The notes: a model not told the origin generated them from the letters alone. DNA of 64,000 bases from Planctomycetota bacterium (GCA_030616775.1 JAUWWQ010000005.1:1-64000); one strand, 5' to 3'; shown: positions 8,851 to 22,908, counted from the stretch's first letter. Made by a program: numbers and translations.

Positions 8851-9285
8851 ATGGCGGAAGCCAGTACCGCTGAGTTCAGCCCAGAGATTACCGATGAGTT
8901 CAGCCCCGAGATTACTGAGCTTGCTGACAAGCTCGTGAACCTGACGGTCAAAGATGCTCAAACCCTGGTCGATTGCCTCAAGAGCGTACACGGTATTGAG
9001 CCTGCCGGCGGGGGAATCGTGATGGCCGCCGGTGCGGGCGAGGCCGGCGCCGCTGCGGCTGAGGTCGAGGAGCAGACATCCTTCGACGTGATTTTGGCCG
9101 GTTTCGGCGACAAGAAGATCCAGGTGATCAAGGTGGTCCGGTCGCTCACCAGTCTGGGGCTGAAAGAGGCCAAGGACCTCGTGGAGTCCTGCCCGAAATC
9201 CGTGAAGGAAGGGATTTCCAAAGAAGAGGCCGAGAAGATCAAGAGTGAGATCGAAGAAGTGGGTGGTGCCGTTACCATCAAGTGA
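8851..9285 (+). CDS. rplL: 50S ribosomal protein L7/L12 with duplicated N-terminal segment
   Basis: A 144-residue stalk protein that recruits translational GTPases. The N-terminal dimer/L10-binding domain, an Ala/Gly/Glu hinge ([15 protein letters not shown]) and the C-terminal domain ([31 protein letters not shown]) are all visible. It is about 20 residues longer than usual. Part of the excess is an in-frame tandem 24-base duplication (8872-8895 and 8896-8919) giving EFSPEIT twice. ATG 8851 is chosen because AAGGAGA lies upstream; in-frame starts exist further upstream. Confidence 0.96.
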   Translation: MAEASTAEFSPEITDEFSPEITELADKLVNLTVKDAQTLVDCLKSVHGIEPAGGGIVMAAGAGEAGAAAAEVEEQTSFDVILAGFGDKKIQVIKVVRSLTSLGLKEAKDLVESCPKSVKEGISKEEAEKIKSEIEEVGGAVTIK

Positions 9286-9333
9286 GGTTTGTGTATCCAG
9301 CTTTGTGATATCCACAATAGCGCCTGTCTGCCG

Positions 9334-9393
9334 CGGGGCGGGATCGACCGGCTTAGTGGGACAGCCGGTCCACCGGATGCCCCGCCGGTCGAT
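9334..9393 (+). promoter_or_regulatory. Alternative hairpins in the rplL-rpoB spacer
   Basis: The 224-base spacer holds mutually exclusive inverted repeats. ATCGACCGGC (9343-9352) pairs perfectly with GCCGGTCGAT (9384-9393). ACCGGC (9347-9352) can instead pair with GCCGGT (9364-9369), inside a CGGGGC (9334-9339)/GCCCCG (9379-9384) stem. This is the position where Escherichia coli carries an attenuator and an RNase III site, so a role in setting rpoB output relative to L7/L12 is inferred. Confidence 0.45.
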
Positions 9394-9509
9394 GTACCGT
9401 CCCCTTACATTATGAAGGTTGCGACTTCCGGTGTTGGTTGGGTGTGTGACCCGGGTGTGTGCCGCATGCGCCTACAGCGCCGGACCGCAGAGTTGAGGGC
9501 CAGAGTCCG

Positions 9510-13286
<3,777 letters not shown>

Positions 13287-13372
13287 CGGGTAGCCCGGCG
13301 GAAGTGCCGATATGGGCTGATGTCAGGGATGACAATTATGGCGAAAGTCCCAAGCAAGAAGGAGATCACATC

Positions 13373-13870
13373 GTGTTCGATAACATCGAGTTTGAGACGA
13401 TGGCGAAGCCGGACCCCGGGGAGCTGTCGGCTTTTTACCAACGGCAGCAACATGAGACCACGCAGTCTCCGGGCAAGCTCCAGCGGATGATGGACAGTAC
13501 GCTCTGCTTCGTGACAGCGCGTCGCAACGGGGAGTTGATCGGCATTGCCCGCGGTGTGACAGACGGCCTGTGGGGACGGCTTGCGGAGTGCAAGTTGGAT
13601 CCCCTCTACCAAGGGCCAGCCTGTGTCACCAGGACGGACGGACGGATCGAACATGATTCGCAAGGCATTGCCGCAGAGATGGCCAGACTGGTCATCGAAG
13701 CACTCCGTGAGTGTGGCGTGGAACGGATCGATGCCCTGGCGTACGGCACGGAAGTGGACTTTTGCGAAGAGCTGGGGTTTCGCAAGATGCGGGGGGTGGT
13801 TCCGATGGAACTTCCCATCGAAGCCCCGGTCCTTGCGCAACAAGCGGTGTCTGTGAGTGAAGGAACGTAA
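13373..13870 (+). CDS. GNAT-family N-acetyltransferase-like protein inserted between rpoB and rpoC
   Basis: A 165-residue protein whose pattern fits a GNAT acyl-CoA transferase. The beta-strand block FVTARRNGELIGIARGVTDG is followed by CKLDPLYQGPACV, a helix MARLVIEALRECGVERI, and EVDFCEELGFRKMRGVVPMEL, the usual end of the fold. The acetyl-CoA P-loop (R/Q-x-x-G-x-G/A) is not clear: after DPLYQG comes a divergent stretch with DSQGIAAEMA. Activity therefore needs proof. The GTG start at 13373 has AAGGAG 8 bases upstream. It sits 86 bases after rpoB and 76 before rpoC and must be co-transcribed with both. Confidence 0.75.
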   Translation: MFDNIEFETMAKPDPGELSAFYQRQQHETTQSPGKLQRMMDSTLCFVTARRNGELIGIARGVTDGLWGRLAECKLDPLYQGPACVTRTDGRIEHDSQGIAAEMARLVIEALRECGVERIDALAYGTEVDFCEELGFRKMRGVVPMELPIEAPVLAQQAVSVSEGT

Positions 13871-13946
13871 CAACGGGCAACCAGTTGGATTATGAGTTGC
13901 ATATTGACCACGAGTCGCCTTTTTGTCCATAAGGGGATTCACCGCG

Positions 13947-16900
13947 ATGCTGGATAATATCTATGATCGCGTAAATGACTACAGTTGCGTGCATATCTCG
14001 TTGGCGTCGCCCAACGATATCCGTAGCTGGTCGTTTGGCGAGGTAAAGAAGCCTGAGACCATCAACTACCGGACCTATCGGCCGGAGAAGGACGGTCTGT
14101 TTTGTGAGCGCATTTTCGGGCCGGAACGCGACTGGGAATGCGCCTGCGGAAAGTTCAAAGGTACGAAGCACAAGGGGATTATCTGTGACCGCTGCGGGGT
14201 GAAAGTCACACACTCGCGGGTGCGACGGAAGCGAATGGGGCATATTAATCTCGCGGCTCCGGTCGTGCACATCTGGTTCTTCAAGTCAATGCCCTCCCGG
14301 CTGGGGGCGTTGCTAGACGTCAAAACGGCGAGTCTTGAGAAGGTCGTCTACTTCCAGGACTACATAGTTGTCGATCCGGGTGATACGCCGCTGAAGGAAA
14401 AGCAGTTGCTCACCGAAGAGGAGTATCGTGCCGCTCGGGAGCAATACGGCCACTCGTGGACGGCCATAATGGGGGCGGAGGCCGTCAAGGAGCTGCTCAC
14501 CCGTCTCGACCTTGCTGTACTGTCATTGCAGCTACGCGACGAGCTGGCCAAGACCGGCAGCAAGCAGCGAGAAAAGGATCTTTCCAAGCGGCTCAAGATC
14601 GTGGAGGCCCTGCGGACCTCACCGAACGAGGCCTCCTGGATGGTGCTGGACGTCATCCCGGTGATCCCGCCGGACCTGCGCCCATTGGTGCTTCTGGACA
14701 GCGGTAACTTCGCGACAAGCGATCTGAATGATTTGTACCGCCGGATCATCAACCGCAACAGTCGACTGAAGAAGCTGGTGGACTTAAACGCCCCGGAAGT
14801 GATCATCCAGAACGAAAAGCGGATGCTTCAGCAGGCCGTTGACGCTCTCTTCGACAACGGGCGTTGTCGCCGTCCGGTCCTTGGCTCGAGCAACCGCCCG
14901 CTTAAGTCCATGACCGATATGATTAAGGGTAAGCAGGGGCGGTTCCGGGAGAACCTGCTTGGCAAACGCGTCGATTACTCTGCCCGCTCGGTGATTGTCG
15001 TCGGCCCCGAGCTTAAGCTGAACCAGTGTGGGCTCCCCAAGAAAATCGCGCTGGAGCTTTATCAGCCCTTCATCATTCGCAAACTCAAGGAACGGGGTTT
15101 GGCAGACACGATCAAGTCTGCGAAGAAGATGCTGGAACGGCAGGATCAGGCCATTTGGGACATCCTCGAAGAGGTCATCTACCAGCATCCGGTGCTGCTC
15201 AACCGGGCCCCGACGCTCCACCGGATGGGTATCCAGGCGTTTGAACCGATCCTAGTCGAGGGGAACGCCATCAAGATTCACCCTCTGGTATGCAGAGGAT
15301 TTAACGCCGACTTCGACGGGGACCAGATGGCGGTGCACCTGCCGCTCTCCATCGAGGCTCAGGTGGAAACGCACGTGCTGATTATGTCGACCAACAACAT
15401 CTTCGGCCCGGCGAACGGTGCCCCGATCATGTCGCCGACTCAGGATATGGTCATGGGCATTTACTACCTGACGACGGAGCATGTCAGTGGCAAGGTCGAG
15501 CCGGACAAGGCCCCGCGCTTCATCAATATGTTCGAGGCCCTGCTGGCCTATGACCATCGGCGCATCGGGATCCACGATCCGATCTGGGTGCGGATCGATC
15601 GTGATCGCGTCGTTTCCGACGCCAATGGTGAGGCTGAGCCTGTACCCGCAAACCGTCGGATTCTGACGACGGTGGGACGTTTGATCTTCAACGATGTTCT
15701 CGCTTCGGAGTTACCTTTCTACAACTGTCCATTGTCACAGAGGGGACTGGTCCGGGTGATCGACGACTGTCACGAAGAGTTGGGCAGGACCGGTACGATC
15801 GATCTCCTTGATGAGGTTAAGGACATCGGATTCAAGTACAGCACACTGGCAGGTCTATCGTTTGGCATCACCGACATGCGGATACCGCGGTCCAAGCAGC
15901 AAATCATCGACGCCGCCCAGAAGCGGGTTGACGCCATTCAAAAAGCGTTCGACGAAGGAACGCTTACACGCCTTGAGCGATACAACCAGGTCATTGACAT
16001 CTGGATCCACGCCCGTGAGCTTGTGACCCAGGCGATGATGGCTGAACTGCGCTCCGATTACCGCGATGCCCAGAACAACTACAAATCGCCCGGCGATTCC
16101 GATGCCAAGCCTTACCTCAACCCGATTTACCTCATGACCCAATCAGGTGCCCGGGGCAGCGTGGATCAGATCCGGCAACTCGCCGGGATGCGGGCCCTGA
16201 TGGCCAAGCCGTCTGGCGAGATTATCGAAACGCCGATCAAGTCCAACTTCCGCGAAGGCCTATCGGTGCTGGAGTATTTCAGCTCTACGCACGGCGCCCG
16301 GAAGGGACTTGCGGATACGGCCCTGAAAACTGCCGACTCGGGGTATTTGACGCGTAAACTGGCCGACGTGGCCCAGAACGTTATCGTGAACCTGCACGAC
16401 TGCGGCACCATCAACGGAATCAAAAAGAGCGCCATCTACAAGGGTGAGGAGGTCGACATCCCACTGGGTGAAGCCATTATTGGCCGCATTGTCCGTGATA
16501 CGATCCGTAACCCCAAGACCGATAAGCTGATCGTCGCTGAGAACGAGGTCATTACTAAAGAGGTCGCAGAGGAGATCGAAGAGCTCGGCCTTGACGAGAT
16601 TCGTGTACGGAGCCCCCTGACCTGTGAGTGCCCGCTGGGCATCTGCGCCCTGTGCTATGGCATGGACATGTCAACCGGTGGGATTGTGGAGGAAGGGATG
16701 GCGGTTGGGATCATAGCGGCTCAATCCATCGGCGAGCCGGGGACACAGTTGACCATGCGTACGTTCCACACGGGCGGGGTGGCCCAGAAGGCGGCCCTGG
16801 AGAAGACCCTTGCAGCGGCTCAAGATGGCGCGGTTCGCTATCACGAGCTGAATCCCGTGGATGTTCCCAACGACGACGGCACGTTCCGAACAGTGGCGCT

Positions 16901-18386
16901 GAAGCGGAACGGCGAGATACTCATTGTAGACGAGAAGGGTCGTGAGCTGTCGCGCGACAAGGTGACCTACGGCGCCGTTCTGTTGGCTAAGGACGGTCAG
17001 GCAGTTTCACACGGCGACACCCTTTGCGAATGGGACCCGCATTTGACCCCTATTTTGGCTGAGGCCGGAGGCTTCGTCCGCTTCCAGGATGTTGCCGACG
17101 GCGAGACCGTCCGCCTCGAGCAGGAGGGTGGCAGCACCAGATATGTGGTCATCGAACACAAGGGTGAGAAGCACCCGCAGATCGTGATTGCGGACACCGT
17201 GGGCGAACAATTCAAGGTTCTGGATTATCACTACTTGCCCGCCAAAGCGCGTATAGAGGTCGAGGAAGGGCAGGAGATCTCTCCGGGGATGCTTCTGGCA
17301 CGCCAGCCTCGGGCCATGGCCGGCACGCAGGACATCACCGGCGGTTTGCCTCGGGTGACCGAGATATTCGAGGCCCGCCGTCCGAAAGAGCCGGCGGTGA
17401 TGGCGGAGATTTCCGGGCAGGTAGAGATCCGTGCGGATAAGCGGCGTGGCAAGATGACCATCATAGTGCACAGCGAGAGCGGGATGGAGAAGGAGCACCA
17501 CGTACCGCACGACAAGCACCTGTTCGTGCACGCGGGCGACCACGTCGAGGCCGGTGATTCCCTGATCGACGGTCCGATGATCCCTCACGACATCCTGCGG
17601 ATCAAGGGCGAGGAGGCGCTGCAGCAGTATCTGCTGGCGGAGGTGCAGGCGGTGTACCGCAGCCAGAGCGTGACGATAAACGACAAGCATCTTGAGACTA
17701 TCGTCGCTCAGATGTTGCGGAAGGTGAAAGTTGAGCACCCCGGCGACTCGAACTTCCTGCCCAGCGAAGTGGTGGACAAGTTCCGGTTCCGTAGCGAGAA
17801 CGATCGGCTGGCCGCAAGCGCGGTTATCAACAATCCCGGGGACACTAAACTGTCTGTCGGTGACGTGGTTCTAAAGTCGGAGTTGACTGAGATCAACGAC
17901 GAGGCCGAATCCCGGGGCGGCGAACCCGCCAAAGGGAAGAGGCCCAAGCCCGCCTCGGCGACCAGCCTGCTGCTGGGAATCACTAAGGCCAGCCTGTCGA
18001 GCGACTCGTTCATTTCCTCCGCGTCATTCCAGGAGACTACGAAGGTGCTGACAGAGGCGGCGCTGGCAGGTAACATCGACGAGTTGCGAGGGCTGAAGGA
18101 AAACGTCATACTGGGACACCTGATCCCGGCGGGTACGGGATTCAAGCGCTACCAGCGCATGCGGGTTAAGCAGATTGGAGAGCCAATCCCGTATCCGGCC
18201 GAGCTACCCACGGAGTTAGCCTTCGGCAGCACGGGGTTTGGCGTCCTTGCGGCCCAGCAGGAGGTTCCGGTCGGCGCCGCCGGCGTTGCGGTTCCGGCGT
18301 CTTTGCCCTTCTCGGACGGAGCCGATCAACAGGGCGCCACATCCGGTGGTCTTGATCAGAATGGGACGGCCTCACCGGAAACGTAG
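13947..18386 (+). CDS. rpoC: DNA-directed RNA polymerase subunit beta-prime
   Basis: A 1479-residue subunit carrying the active-site Mg. It contains the N-terminal zinc finger ([20 protein letters not shown]), the catalytic NADFDGDQM, the bridge-helix/trigger region ([21 protein letters not shown]) and a second Cys cluster ([11 protein letters not shown]). It closes with the family's [21 protein letters not shown] and [18 protein letters not shown], then a low-complexity tail. AAGGGG precedes the ATG. It is normal in size and intact. Confidence 0.99.
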   Translation: MLDNIYDRVNDYSCVHISLASPNDIRSWSFGEVKKPETINYRTYRPEKDGLFCERIFGPERDWECACGKFKGTKHKGIICDRCGVKVTHSRVRRKRMGHINLAAPVVHIWFFKSMPSRLGALLDVKTASLEKVVYFQDYIVVDPGDTPLKEKQLLTEEEYRAAREQYGHSWTAIMGAEAVKELLTRLDLAVLSLQLRDELAKTGSKQREKDLSKRLKIVEALRTSPNEASWMVLDVIPVIPPDLRPLVLLDSGNFATSDLNDLYRRIINRNSRLKKLVDLNAPEVIIQNEKRMLQQAVDALFDNGRCRRPVLGSSNRPLKSMTDMIKGKQGRFRENLLGKRVDYSARSVIVVGPELKLNQCGLPKKIALELYQPFIIRKLKERGLADTIKSAKKMLERQDQAIWDILEEVIYQHPVLLNRAPTLHRMGIQAFEPILVEGNAIKIHPLVCRGFNADFDGDQMAVHLPLSIEAQVETHVLIMSTNNIFGPANGAPIMSPTQDMVMGIYYLTTEHVSGKVEPDKAPRFINMFEALLAYDHRRIGIHDPIWVRIDRDRVVSDANGEAEPVPANRRILTTVGRLIFNDVLASELPFYNCPLSQRGLVRVIDDCHEELGRTGTIDLLDEVKDIGFKYSTLAGLSFGITDMRIPRSKQQIIDAAQKRVDAIQKAFDEGTLTRLERYNQVIDIWIHARELVTQAMMAELRSDYRDAQNNYKSPGDSDAKPYLNPIYLMTQSGARGSVDQIRQLAGMRALMAKPSGEIIETPIKSNFREGLSVLEYFSSTHGARKGLADTALKTADSGYLTRKLADVAQNVIVNLHDCGTINGIKKSAIYKGEEVDIPLGEAIIGRIVRDTIRNPKTDKLIVAENEVITKEVAEEIEELGLDEIRVRSPLTCECPLGICALCYGMDMSTGGIVEEGMAVGIIAAQSIGEPGTQLTMRTFHTGGVAQKAALEKTLAAAQDGAVRYHELNPVDVPNDDGTFRTVALKRNGEILIVDEKGRELSRDKVTYGAVLLAKDGQAVSHGDTLCEWDPHLTPILAEAGGFVRFQDVADGETVRLEQEGGSTRYVVIEHKGEKHPQIVIADTVGEQFKVLDYHYLPAKARIEVEEGQEISPGMLLARQPRAMAGTQDITGGLPRVTEIFEARRPKEPAVMAEISGQVEIRADKRRGKMTIIVHSESGMEKEHHVPHDKHLFVHAGDHVEAGDSLIDGPMIPHDILRIKGEEALQQYLLAEVQAVYRSQSVTINDKHLETIVAQMLRKVKVEHPGDSNFLPSEVVDKFRFRSENDRLAASAVINNPGDTKLSVGDVVLKSELTEINDEAESRGGEPAKGKRPKPASATSLLLGITKASLSSDSFISSASFQETTKVLTEAALAGNIDELRGLKENVILGHLIPAGTGFKRYQRMRVKQIGEPIPYPAELPTELAFGSTGFGVLAAQQEVPVGAAGVAVPASLPFSDGADQQGATSGGLDQNGTASPET

Positions 18387-18465
18387 GTCTCTTGATTAAA
18401 GCGTACCGGACGGTGCTGCTGAGTCTGTAACTATGGGTCTGTAACTAATAGCAATGAGGTAGGCG

Positions 18466-18855
18466 ATGCCAACGATCAATCAGCTTGTGCGTCATGGACG
18501 CCGAAAGGTTCTGAAGAAGTCGAAGGTCCGTGACCTCGACCAGTGTCCACAACGGCGGGCCGTCTGCTTGATTGTCAAGACGCAGACCCCCAAGAAGCCG
18601 AACTCGGCCCTGCGCAAAGTGACTCGCGTCCGCCTGACGAACGGCAAGGAGGTTAGCGTTTACATTCCGGGCATCGACCACAATCTGCAGGAACACTCCA
18701 TTGTGCTTGTGCGTGGCGGCCGGGTGCGTGATCTTCCCGGTGTGCGGTACCATGTGATCCGCGGAGCGTTGGATTGCGCCGGCGTTGAGGGGGACAAGGA
18801 GGGGCGGCCGCGTAACCGTGGTCGCAGTAGGTATGGCGTGAAGCGGCGCAAGTAG
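18466..18855 (+). CDS. rpsL: 30S ribosomal protein S12
   Basis: A 129-residue decoding-centre protein. The two signature loops are [11 protein letters not shown] (41-51) and [13 protein letters not shown] (84-96). Residue 88 is Arg, where most bacteria have Lys in GGRVKDLPGV. A short insert ([11 protein letters not shown]) precedes the [11 protein letters not shown]-terminus. GAGGT lies upstream of the ATG. A direct repeat TCTGTAACTA occurs twice just before it (about 18424-18447). Confidence 0.98.
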   Translation: MPTINQLVRHGRRKVLKKSKVRDLDQCPQRRAVCLIVKTQTPKKPNSALRKVTRVRLTNGKEVSVYIPGIDHNLQEHSIVLVRGGRVRDLPGVRYHVIRGALDCAGVEGDKEGRPRNRGRSRYGVKRRK

Positions 18856-18910
18856 TTACGGTGTCGCCAGGGCGATTGGTGATTACCGACATAAAGAGTC
18901 AGCCGGTCCT

Positions 18911-19537
18911 ATGAAACATGGTGACTTCGACGTAGCCGGGCCGATCACGCGATCGACGGCGCTTGCGGGCTGTCGAGCGTTCGCCCCAGTGGGAGGCGTT
19001 GTGGGCTGCTGCTTGCTGGTAAGCTTAGGAGCCCAGGTACGAATCCCGGTTCCGGGCACCGATGTGTTTATGACGCTGCAACCGCTCGCAGTCCTGCTGA
19101 CGGGATTTGCGCTGAGTCCGCGGCGGGCGTTGGCGGCGACGCTCCTTTATTTAGCATGTGGAACGGTGGGCCTGCCCGTCTTTGCCGGATCAGGGGGGTT
19201 GGCCGGCCCGACCGCAGGCTATCTGATCGGCTTCGTCGTCGCTGCGTGGTTGATCAGCGTTCTCAAGGGTGGACACGGCGCCGGCTTCGGGACACTGCTG
19301 CTGGCGGGAGCGGCTGGCTTACTCGTCATATTCGCGTTAGGGATTGCGTGGCGGATCGGTTTGGTGTATGTTTTGGGTTTGTATGGCGGTGACGTGTGGT
19401 TTGCGGTCTCAACCGGGCTTATACCTTTTTTGGTCAAGACCGTAGTGGAACTGTTGGTCGCAGTGACGTTGGTCGTGTCGGTTCGCAGGCCACGCCCCGG
19501 GCGCCCCTTGCGGCGTCTGTGGTTCCGGGGCATTTAA
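18911..19537 (+). CDS. bioY: BioY-type biotin transporter substrate-binding subunit
   Basis: A 208-residue membrane protein with about six hydrophobic segments. The BioY family pattern is clear: GAQVRIPVPGTDVFMTLQPL near the N-terminus, then GTVGLPVFAGSGGLAGPTAGYLIGF. BioY is the S-component of an ECF-type biotin importer and can work alone or with EcfAA'T, none of which is in the window. The gene is inserted in the same orientation between rpsL and rpsG, with 55- and 63-base gaps, so it should be expressed with ribosomal protein mRNA. No biotin operator was seen. The start lacks a good ribosome-binding site. Confidence 0.9.
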   Translation: MKHGDFDVAGPITRSTALAGCRAFAPVGGVVGCCLLVSLGAQVRIPVPGTDVFMTLQPLAVLLTGFALSPRRALAATLLYLACGTVGLPVFAGSGGLAGPTAGYLIGFVVAAWLISVLKGGHGAGFGTLLLAGAAGLLVIFALGIAWRIGLVYVLGLYGGDVWFAVSTGLIPFLVKTVVELLVAVTLVVSVRRPRPGRPLRRLWFRGI

Positions 19538-19600
19538 CAAGCTACTCAGTCGGGCGGCAGGCAGCCCGCCCGCTGAGCGATTTCCGGGAAGACAATCGCA

Positions 19601-20077
19601 ATGGCTTACAAAAAGTTCACTCATTCGACTGCCCAGTTAAGGCCGGATGTGCGCTATGACAGCCTGCTGGTTTCGAAGTTCATCAACTGCACCATGCAGG
19701 GCGGCAAGAAGAGCACGGCATCACGCAACTTTTACGATGCCATAGACATTATCGCCAAGCGCATCAAGGACGTGCCCCCGCAGGAGGTCTTCGAGCAGGC
19801 TATCGGCAAGTGTAAGCCCAACGTTGAAGTGCGGTCCAAACGCGTCGGCGGCAGCAACTACCAGGTTCCCATGCCGGTGAATCGCAAGCGGCAGCAGTCA
19901 CTTGCGATCCGCTGGATCCGCGATGCGGCGCGGGCCAAGAAGGGCAAGCCGATGCGTGAGGCCCTTGCCCAGGAGATAATCGACGCCTTCAAGGGCGAAG
20001 GAACCGCGATCACCACGCGCACGAATATGCACCGAATGGCTGAGGCGAACAAGGCGTTCGCCCATTTCGCCTGGTAG
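19601..20077 (+). CDS. rpsG: 30S ribosomal protein S7
   Basis: A 158-residue primary 16S rRNA-binding protein of the small-subunit head. Family blocks: [18 protein letters not shown], then [19 protein letters not shown], and [14 protein letters not shown] at the C-terminus. It is intact and of usual length. It is separated from rpsL by bioY and followed by a hairpin before fusA. Confidence 0.98.
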   Translation: MAYKKFTHSTAQLRPDVRYDSLLVSKFINCTMQGGKKSTASRNFYDAIDIIAKRIKDVPPQEVFEQAIGKCKPNVEVRSKRVGGSNYQVPMPVNRKRQQSLAIRWIRDAARAKKGKPMREALAQEIIDAFKGEGTAITTRTNMHRMAEANKAFAHFAW

Positions 20078-20103
20078 TCATCGGTCAAGCGATTATCCAG
20101 TGT

Positions 20104-20131
20104 GAGCCCACCTGTTGTGCCGGGTGGGCTC
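20104..20131 (+). terminator. Hairpin between rpsG and fusA
   Basis: GAGCCCACC (20104-20112) pairs perfectly with GGTGGGCTC (20123-20131), a 9-base-pair GC-rich stem with a 10-base loop. No T-run follows, so a strong intrinsic terminator is unlikely. A partial terminator or an mRNA processing or stability site is more plausible. Confidence 0.5.
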
Positions 20132-20188
20132 GCTACATAGATGCGGTCGGCAACCTCGCCTTGGTGGAGCGAAGTGACGGGAAAGGCC

Positions 20189-22258
20189 ATGAACCTCAAT
20201 CTATCAACGGTCCGCAACATCGGGATCGCCGCGCACATCGACGCCGGCAAGACCACCGCCACCGAGCGCATCCTTTACTACACAGGGCGCACGCATCGAA
20301 TGGGCGAGGTCGACGATGGGACCACCACGACCGACTTTGATCAGGAGGAACAGAAGCGGGGTATCACCATATACTCCGCGGCGGTGAGCTGTCCTTGGCG
20401 GGGCCACACGATCAACCTGATCGACACTCCCGGACACGTTGACTTCACGGCGGAGGTGGAGCGATCTCTGCGGGTGCTCGATGGAATGGTGGCGGTGTTC
20501 GATGCCAAGGAAGGGGTGGAGGCTCAGTCGGAGACGGTCTGGCGGCAGGCGGACAAGTACGGCGTACCGCGCCTCTGCTTTATCAACAAGATGGATCGGA
20601 TGGGCGCCGACTTTACGGCCAGCATCGACGCCATTCGGAGTCGCCTCAACGCAGACCCGCTGGTGATCCAGCTTCCGATCGGCGCGGGCATTGATTTCAG
20701 AGGGCTAGTCGATCTGATCGACATGAAAGCGATCTATTACAAACAGGAGGAGCTGGGGTCCACGTTTACGTTTGGTGATATCCCCGATGAGCTGAGCGGA
20801 CCGGTCCAGCAGCGGCGTCGCGAGCTGCTAGAAGCGATTGCCGAGACCTCCGAACCGTTGATGGAGAAGTACCTCGCAGACGAGCCGGTGGAACCGGCGG
20901 AGATCCGGCGGGCCATCCGAGCCGCGACGATCGAGCATAAGCTCGCCCCAGTCCTGTGCGGTAGTGCGCTTCGCTACGTGGGGATCCAGCGCTTGCTCGA
21001 CGCGGTGTGCGATTTTCTGCCCAGCCCTCTCGAGGTACCTCCTGTCACCGTTGCGGACGTTAAACGCCCCGACGTCGAGCACGAGCTTTCATGCGATCCA
21101 GGCGGCTCCCTGGCGGCGCTGGTGTTCAAGGTCGTCATGGAGAAGCCGGTCGACCTTTACTACCTGCGTATCTACTCGGGAACGCTTAAACCGAATATGC
21201 GCCTTCTGAATGCGGTCACCGGTCGGAAGGAGAACATCACTCGGATCTTCCGGATGTTCGCCAAGCGGCGTGAGCAACTCGACAGGGCCTTCGCCGGTGA
21301 TATCGTCGCGGTCATCGGCCCGAAATCCGCGCTGACCGGGCACACGCTTTGCGACCAGCGCCGGCCGTTGTTACTCGAATCGATCAAGTTTCCTGAGACG
21401 GTGATCAGCGTATCGGTGGAGCCGAGATCCTCCAAGGACCGGGACAAGCTGCTGGAAGCCCTCGCCGCGCTTGAGCGGCAGGATCCGACCGTTTCCGTTG
21501 CGGCCAATCCCGAAACCGGGCAGACGCTCATCTCGGGGATGGGTGAGCTGCATCTGGAGATCGTGGTGCAACGACTCCGATCTGACATGAACGTCGACGC
21601 CGCGGTGGGCAAGCCACGGGTTTCCTATCGGGAGACGGTGACCGCTTCCGGAGAGGGGAAAGGTCGGTTTATTCGCCAGCTCGGGAGCCATGGTCACTTC
21701 GCCGTGGTCCGGCTTCGGATTGAGCCACGGGCCCACACCCGTGGCCGGGCCAGCTTCGAGATCGGCAGCGTAATCCCCGACAGGACCGTTTCCCCCGAGT
21801 TCATGGAGGCAATGGAGGCGGGGATCACGGAGGCGGCCCAAAGTGGTACGTTGGGCGGGTACCCGGTGATCGACTGGAAGATTACCCTGCTCGAGGTGGA
21901 ACTGCACAGGGCGGACAGTTCAGAGTTGGCGCTCGAGAACGCGGCCCGGATGGCGTTCTACGAGGCAATGGCAGCGGCGGAGCCGATACTGTTAGAGCCG
22001 ATAATGGACATCGAGATCGTCACTTCGGACGAGTACTTCGGCCCCATCATGAGCGATCTTAATGCCAGGAAGGCAGTTGTCCGCCAGACTCGGATACGCG
22101 GGTCGGACCGCCTGATCACGGCGGATGTGCCCCTGGCCCAGATGTTTGGGTACATCACGAAGCTGCGGAGCCTGTCACAGGGGCGAGCGACCTCCACGAT
22201 GACCCCGTCCCACTACGCGCCGGTGCCGCCGGCGGACATGAAGGCCCTGGTCGGGTAA
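20189..22258 (+). CDS. fusA: Elongation factor G
   Basis: A 689-residue translocase GTPase. Motifs: AHIDAGKTT, RGITIYSAA, DTPGHVDFT, NKMDR; the later domains include SGMGELHLEIV and the C-terminal MFGYITKLRSLSQGRA. Switch I reads GEVDDGTTTTDFDQEEQKRG, where common EF-G has a GxATMD-type sequence. A GTTTTD-type switch is what I recall for divergent EF-G subfamilies of planctomycetes and spirochaetes, so it may not be the canonical EFG I. ATG 20189 is chosen over an in-frame ATG 16 codons upstream because it gives the usual N-terminus. No tuf follows it. Confidence 0.95.
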   Translation: MNLNLSTVRNIGIAAHIDAGKTTATERILYYTGRTHRMGEVDDGTTTTDFDQEEQKRGITIYSAAVSCPWRGHTINLIDTPGHVDFTAEVERSLRVLDGMVAVFDAKEGVEAQSETVWRQADKYGVPRLCFINKMDRMGADFTASIDAIRSRLNADPLVIQLPIGAGIDFRGLVDLIDMKAIYYKQEELGSTFTFGDIPDELSGPVQQRRRELLEAIAETSEPLMEKYLADEPVEPAEIRRAIRAATIEHKLAPVLCGSALRYVGIQRLLDAVCDFLPSPLEVPPVTVADVKRPDVEHELSCDPGGSLAALVFKVVMEKPVDLYYLRIYSGTLKPNMRLLNAVTGRKENITRIFRMFAKRREQLDRAFAGDIVAVIGPKSALTGHTLCDQRRPLLLESIKFPETVISVSVEPRSSKDRDKLLEALAALERQDPTVSVAANPETGQTLISGMGELHLEIVVQRLRSDMNVDAAVGKPRVSYRETVTASGEGKGRFIRQLGSHGHFAVVRLRIEPRAHTRGRASFEIGSVIPDRTVSPEFMEAMEAGITEAAQSGTLGGYPVIDWKITLLEVELHRADSSELALENAARMAFYEAMAAAEPILLEPIMDIEIVTSDEYFGPIMSDLNARKAVVRQTRIRGSDRLITADVPLAQMFGYITKLRSLSQGRATSTMTPSHYAPVPPADMKALVG

Positions 22259-22356
22259 TCTGCTGATCTGACGTGCGAGGGGTCGCTGTTGCGGCCGGAA
22301 CTCTCCGGGCCGCAGGGAGTGGCCGGCGGCGGCAGAAAAAGGTGCCAGAAGGCTGG

Positions 22357-22384
22357 TTGACAGGCGGCGAGGAGGGTTTATGCT
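22357..22384 (+). promoter_or_regulatory. Putative promoter of the S10 cluster
   Basis: TTGACA (22357-22362) is followed after 16 bases by TATGCT (22379-22384), or after 18 bases by TGCTAT. It lies in the 190-base fusA-rpsJ spacer, about 65 bases before rpsJ. It is likely an internal promoter for S10-spc-alpha genes. Confidence 0.55.
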
Positions 22385-22448
22385 ATAGGGTTCGCGGCCT
22401 TTTAGGTTAAAGGTTGCTAAGTGGTTTGTCGGCAAGACCTTACGTAGT

Positions 22449-22760
22449 GTGAGTACCCAAAACAGAATCAGAATCCGAATGGAGGCTTACGATCCGCGAG
22501 CATTGGATGCATCTGCTCGTGAGATCGTAGAACAAGCCAAGCGCACGAGTGCAAAAGTGCGTGGTCCGGTTCCGTTACCGACTCGTATCGAGCGGTACAC
22601 CGTGCTACGCGGGCCTCACATCGACAAGAAATCCCGCGAGCAGTTCGAGATGCGAACTCACAAACGCATCATCGACATTAGCGAACCGACAGCCCGCACG
22701 GTTGAGGCCATCAATCGCATCCAGGTGCCCGCCGGTGTTTTTGTGAAGATCAAGACATAA
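22449..22760 (+). CDS. rpsJ: 30S ribosomal protein S10
   Basis: A 103-residue small-subunit head protein that is also a NusB partner in antitermination. Typical blocks: [40 protein letters not shown], and [22 protein letters not shown] start. It is the first gene of the S10 cluster, 190 bases after fusA and 148 before rplC. Confidence 0.98.
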   Translation: MSTQNRIRIRMEAYDPRALDASAREIVEQAKRTSAKVRGPVPLPTRIERYTVLRGPHIDKKSREQFEMRTHKRIIDISEPTARTVEAINRIQVPAGVFVKIKT

Positions 22761-22908
22761 GTGTAAAGGGCTGCTGTTGAGCAAGCCGCGGCGGCGCCCT
22801 GGTGTTGTAACACTATTATAGAGACACAATAGGCGTGTGAGCTTGATCGCACGCAAGGGAGCGAGTTCAACTCGCTGGCCTGTACGCGAGGGAGGATAGT
22901 CTGTCCTC

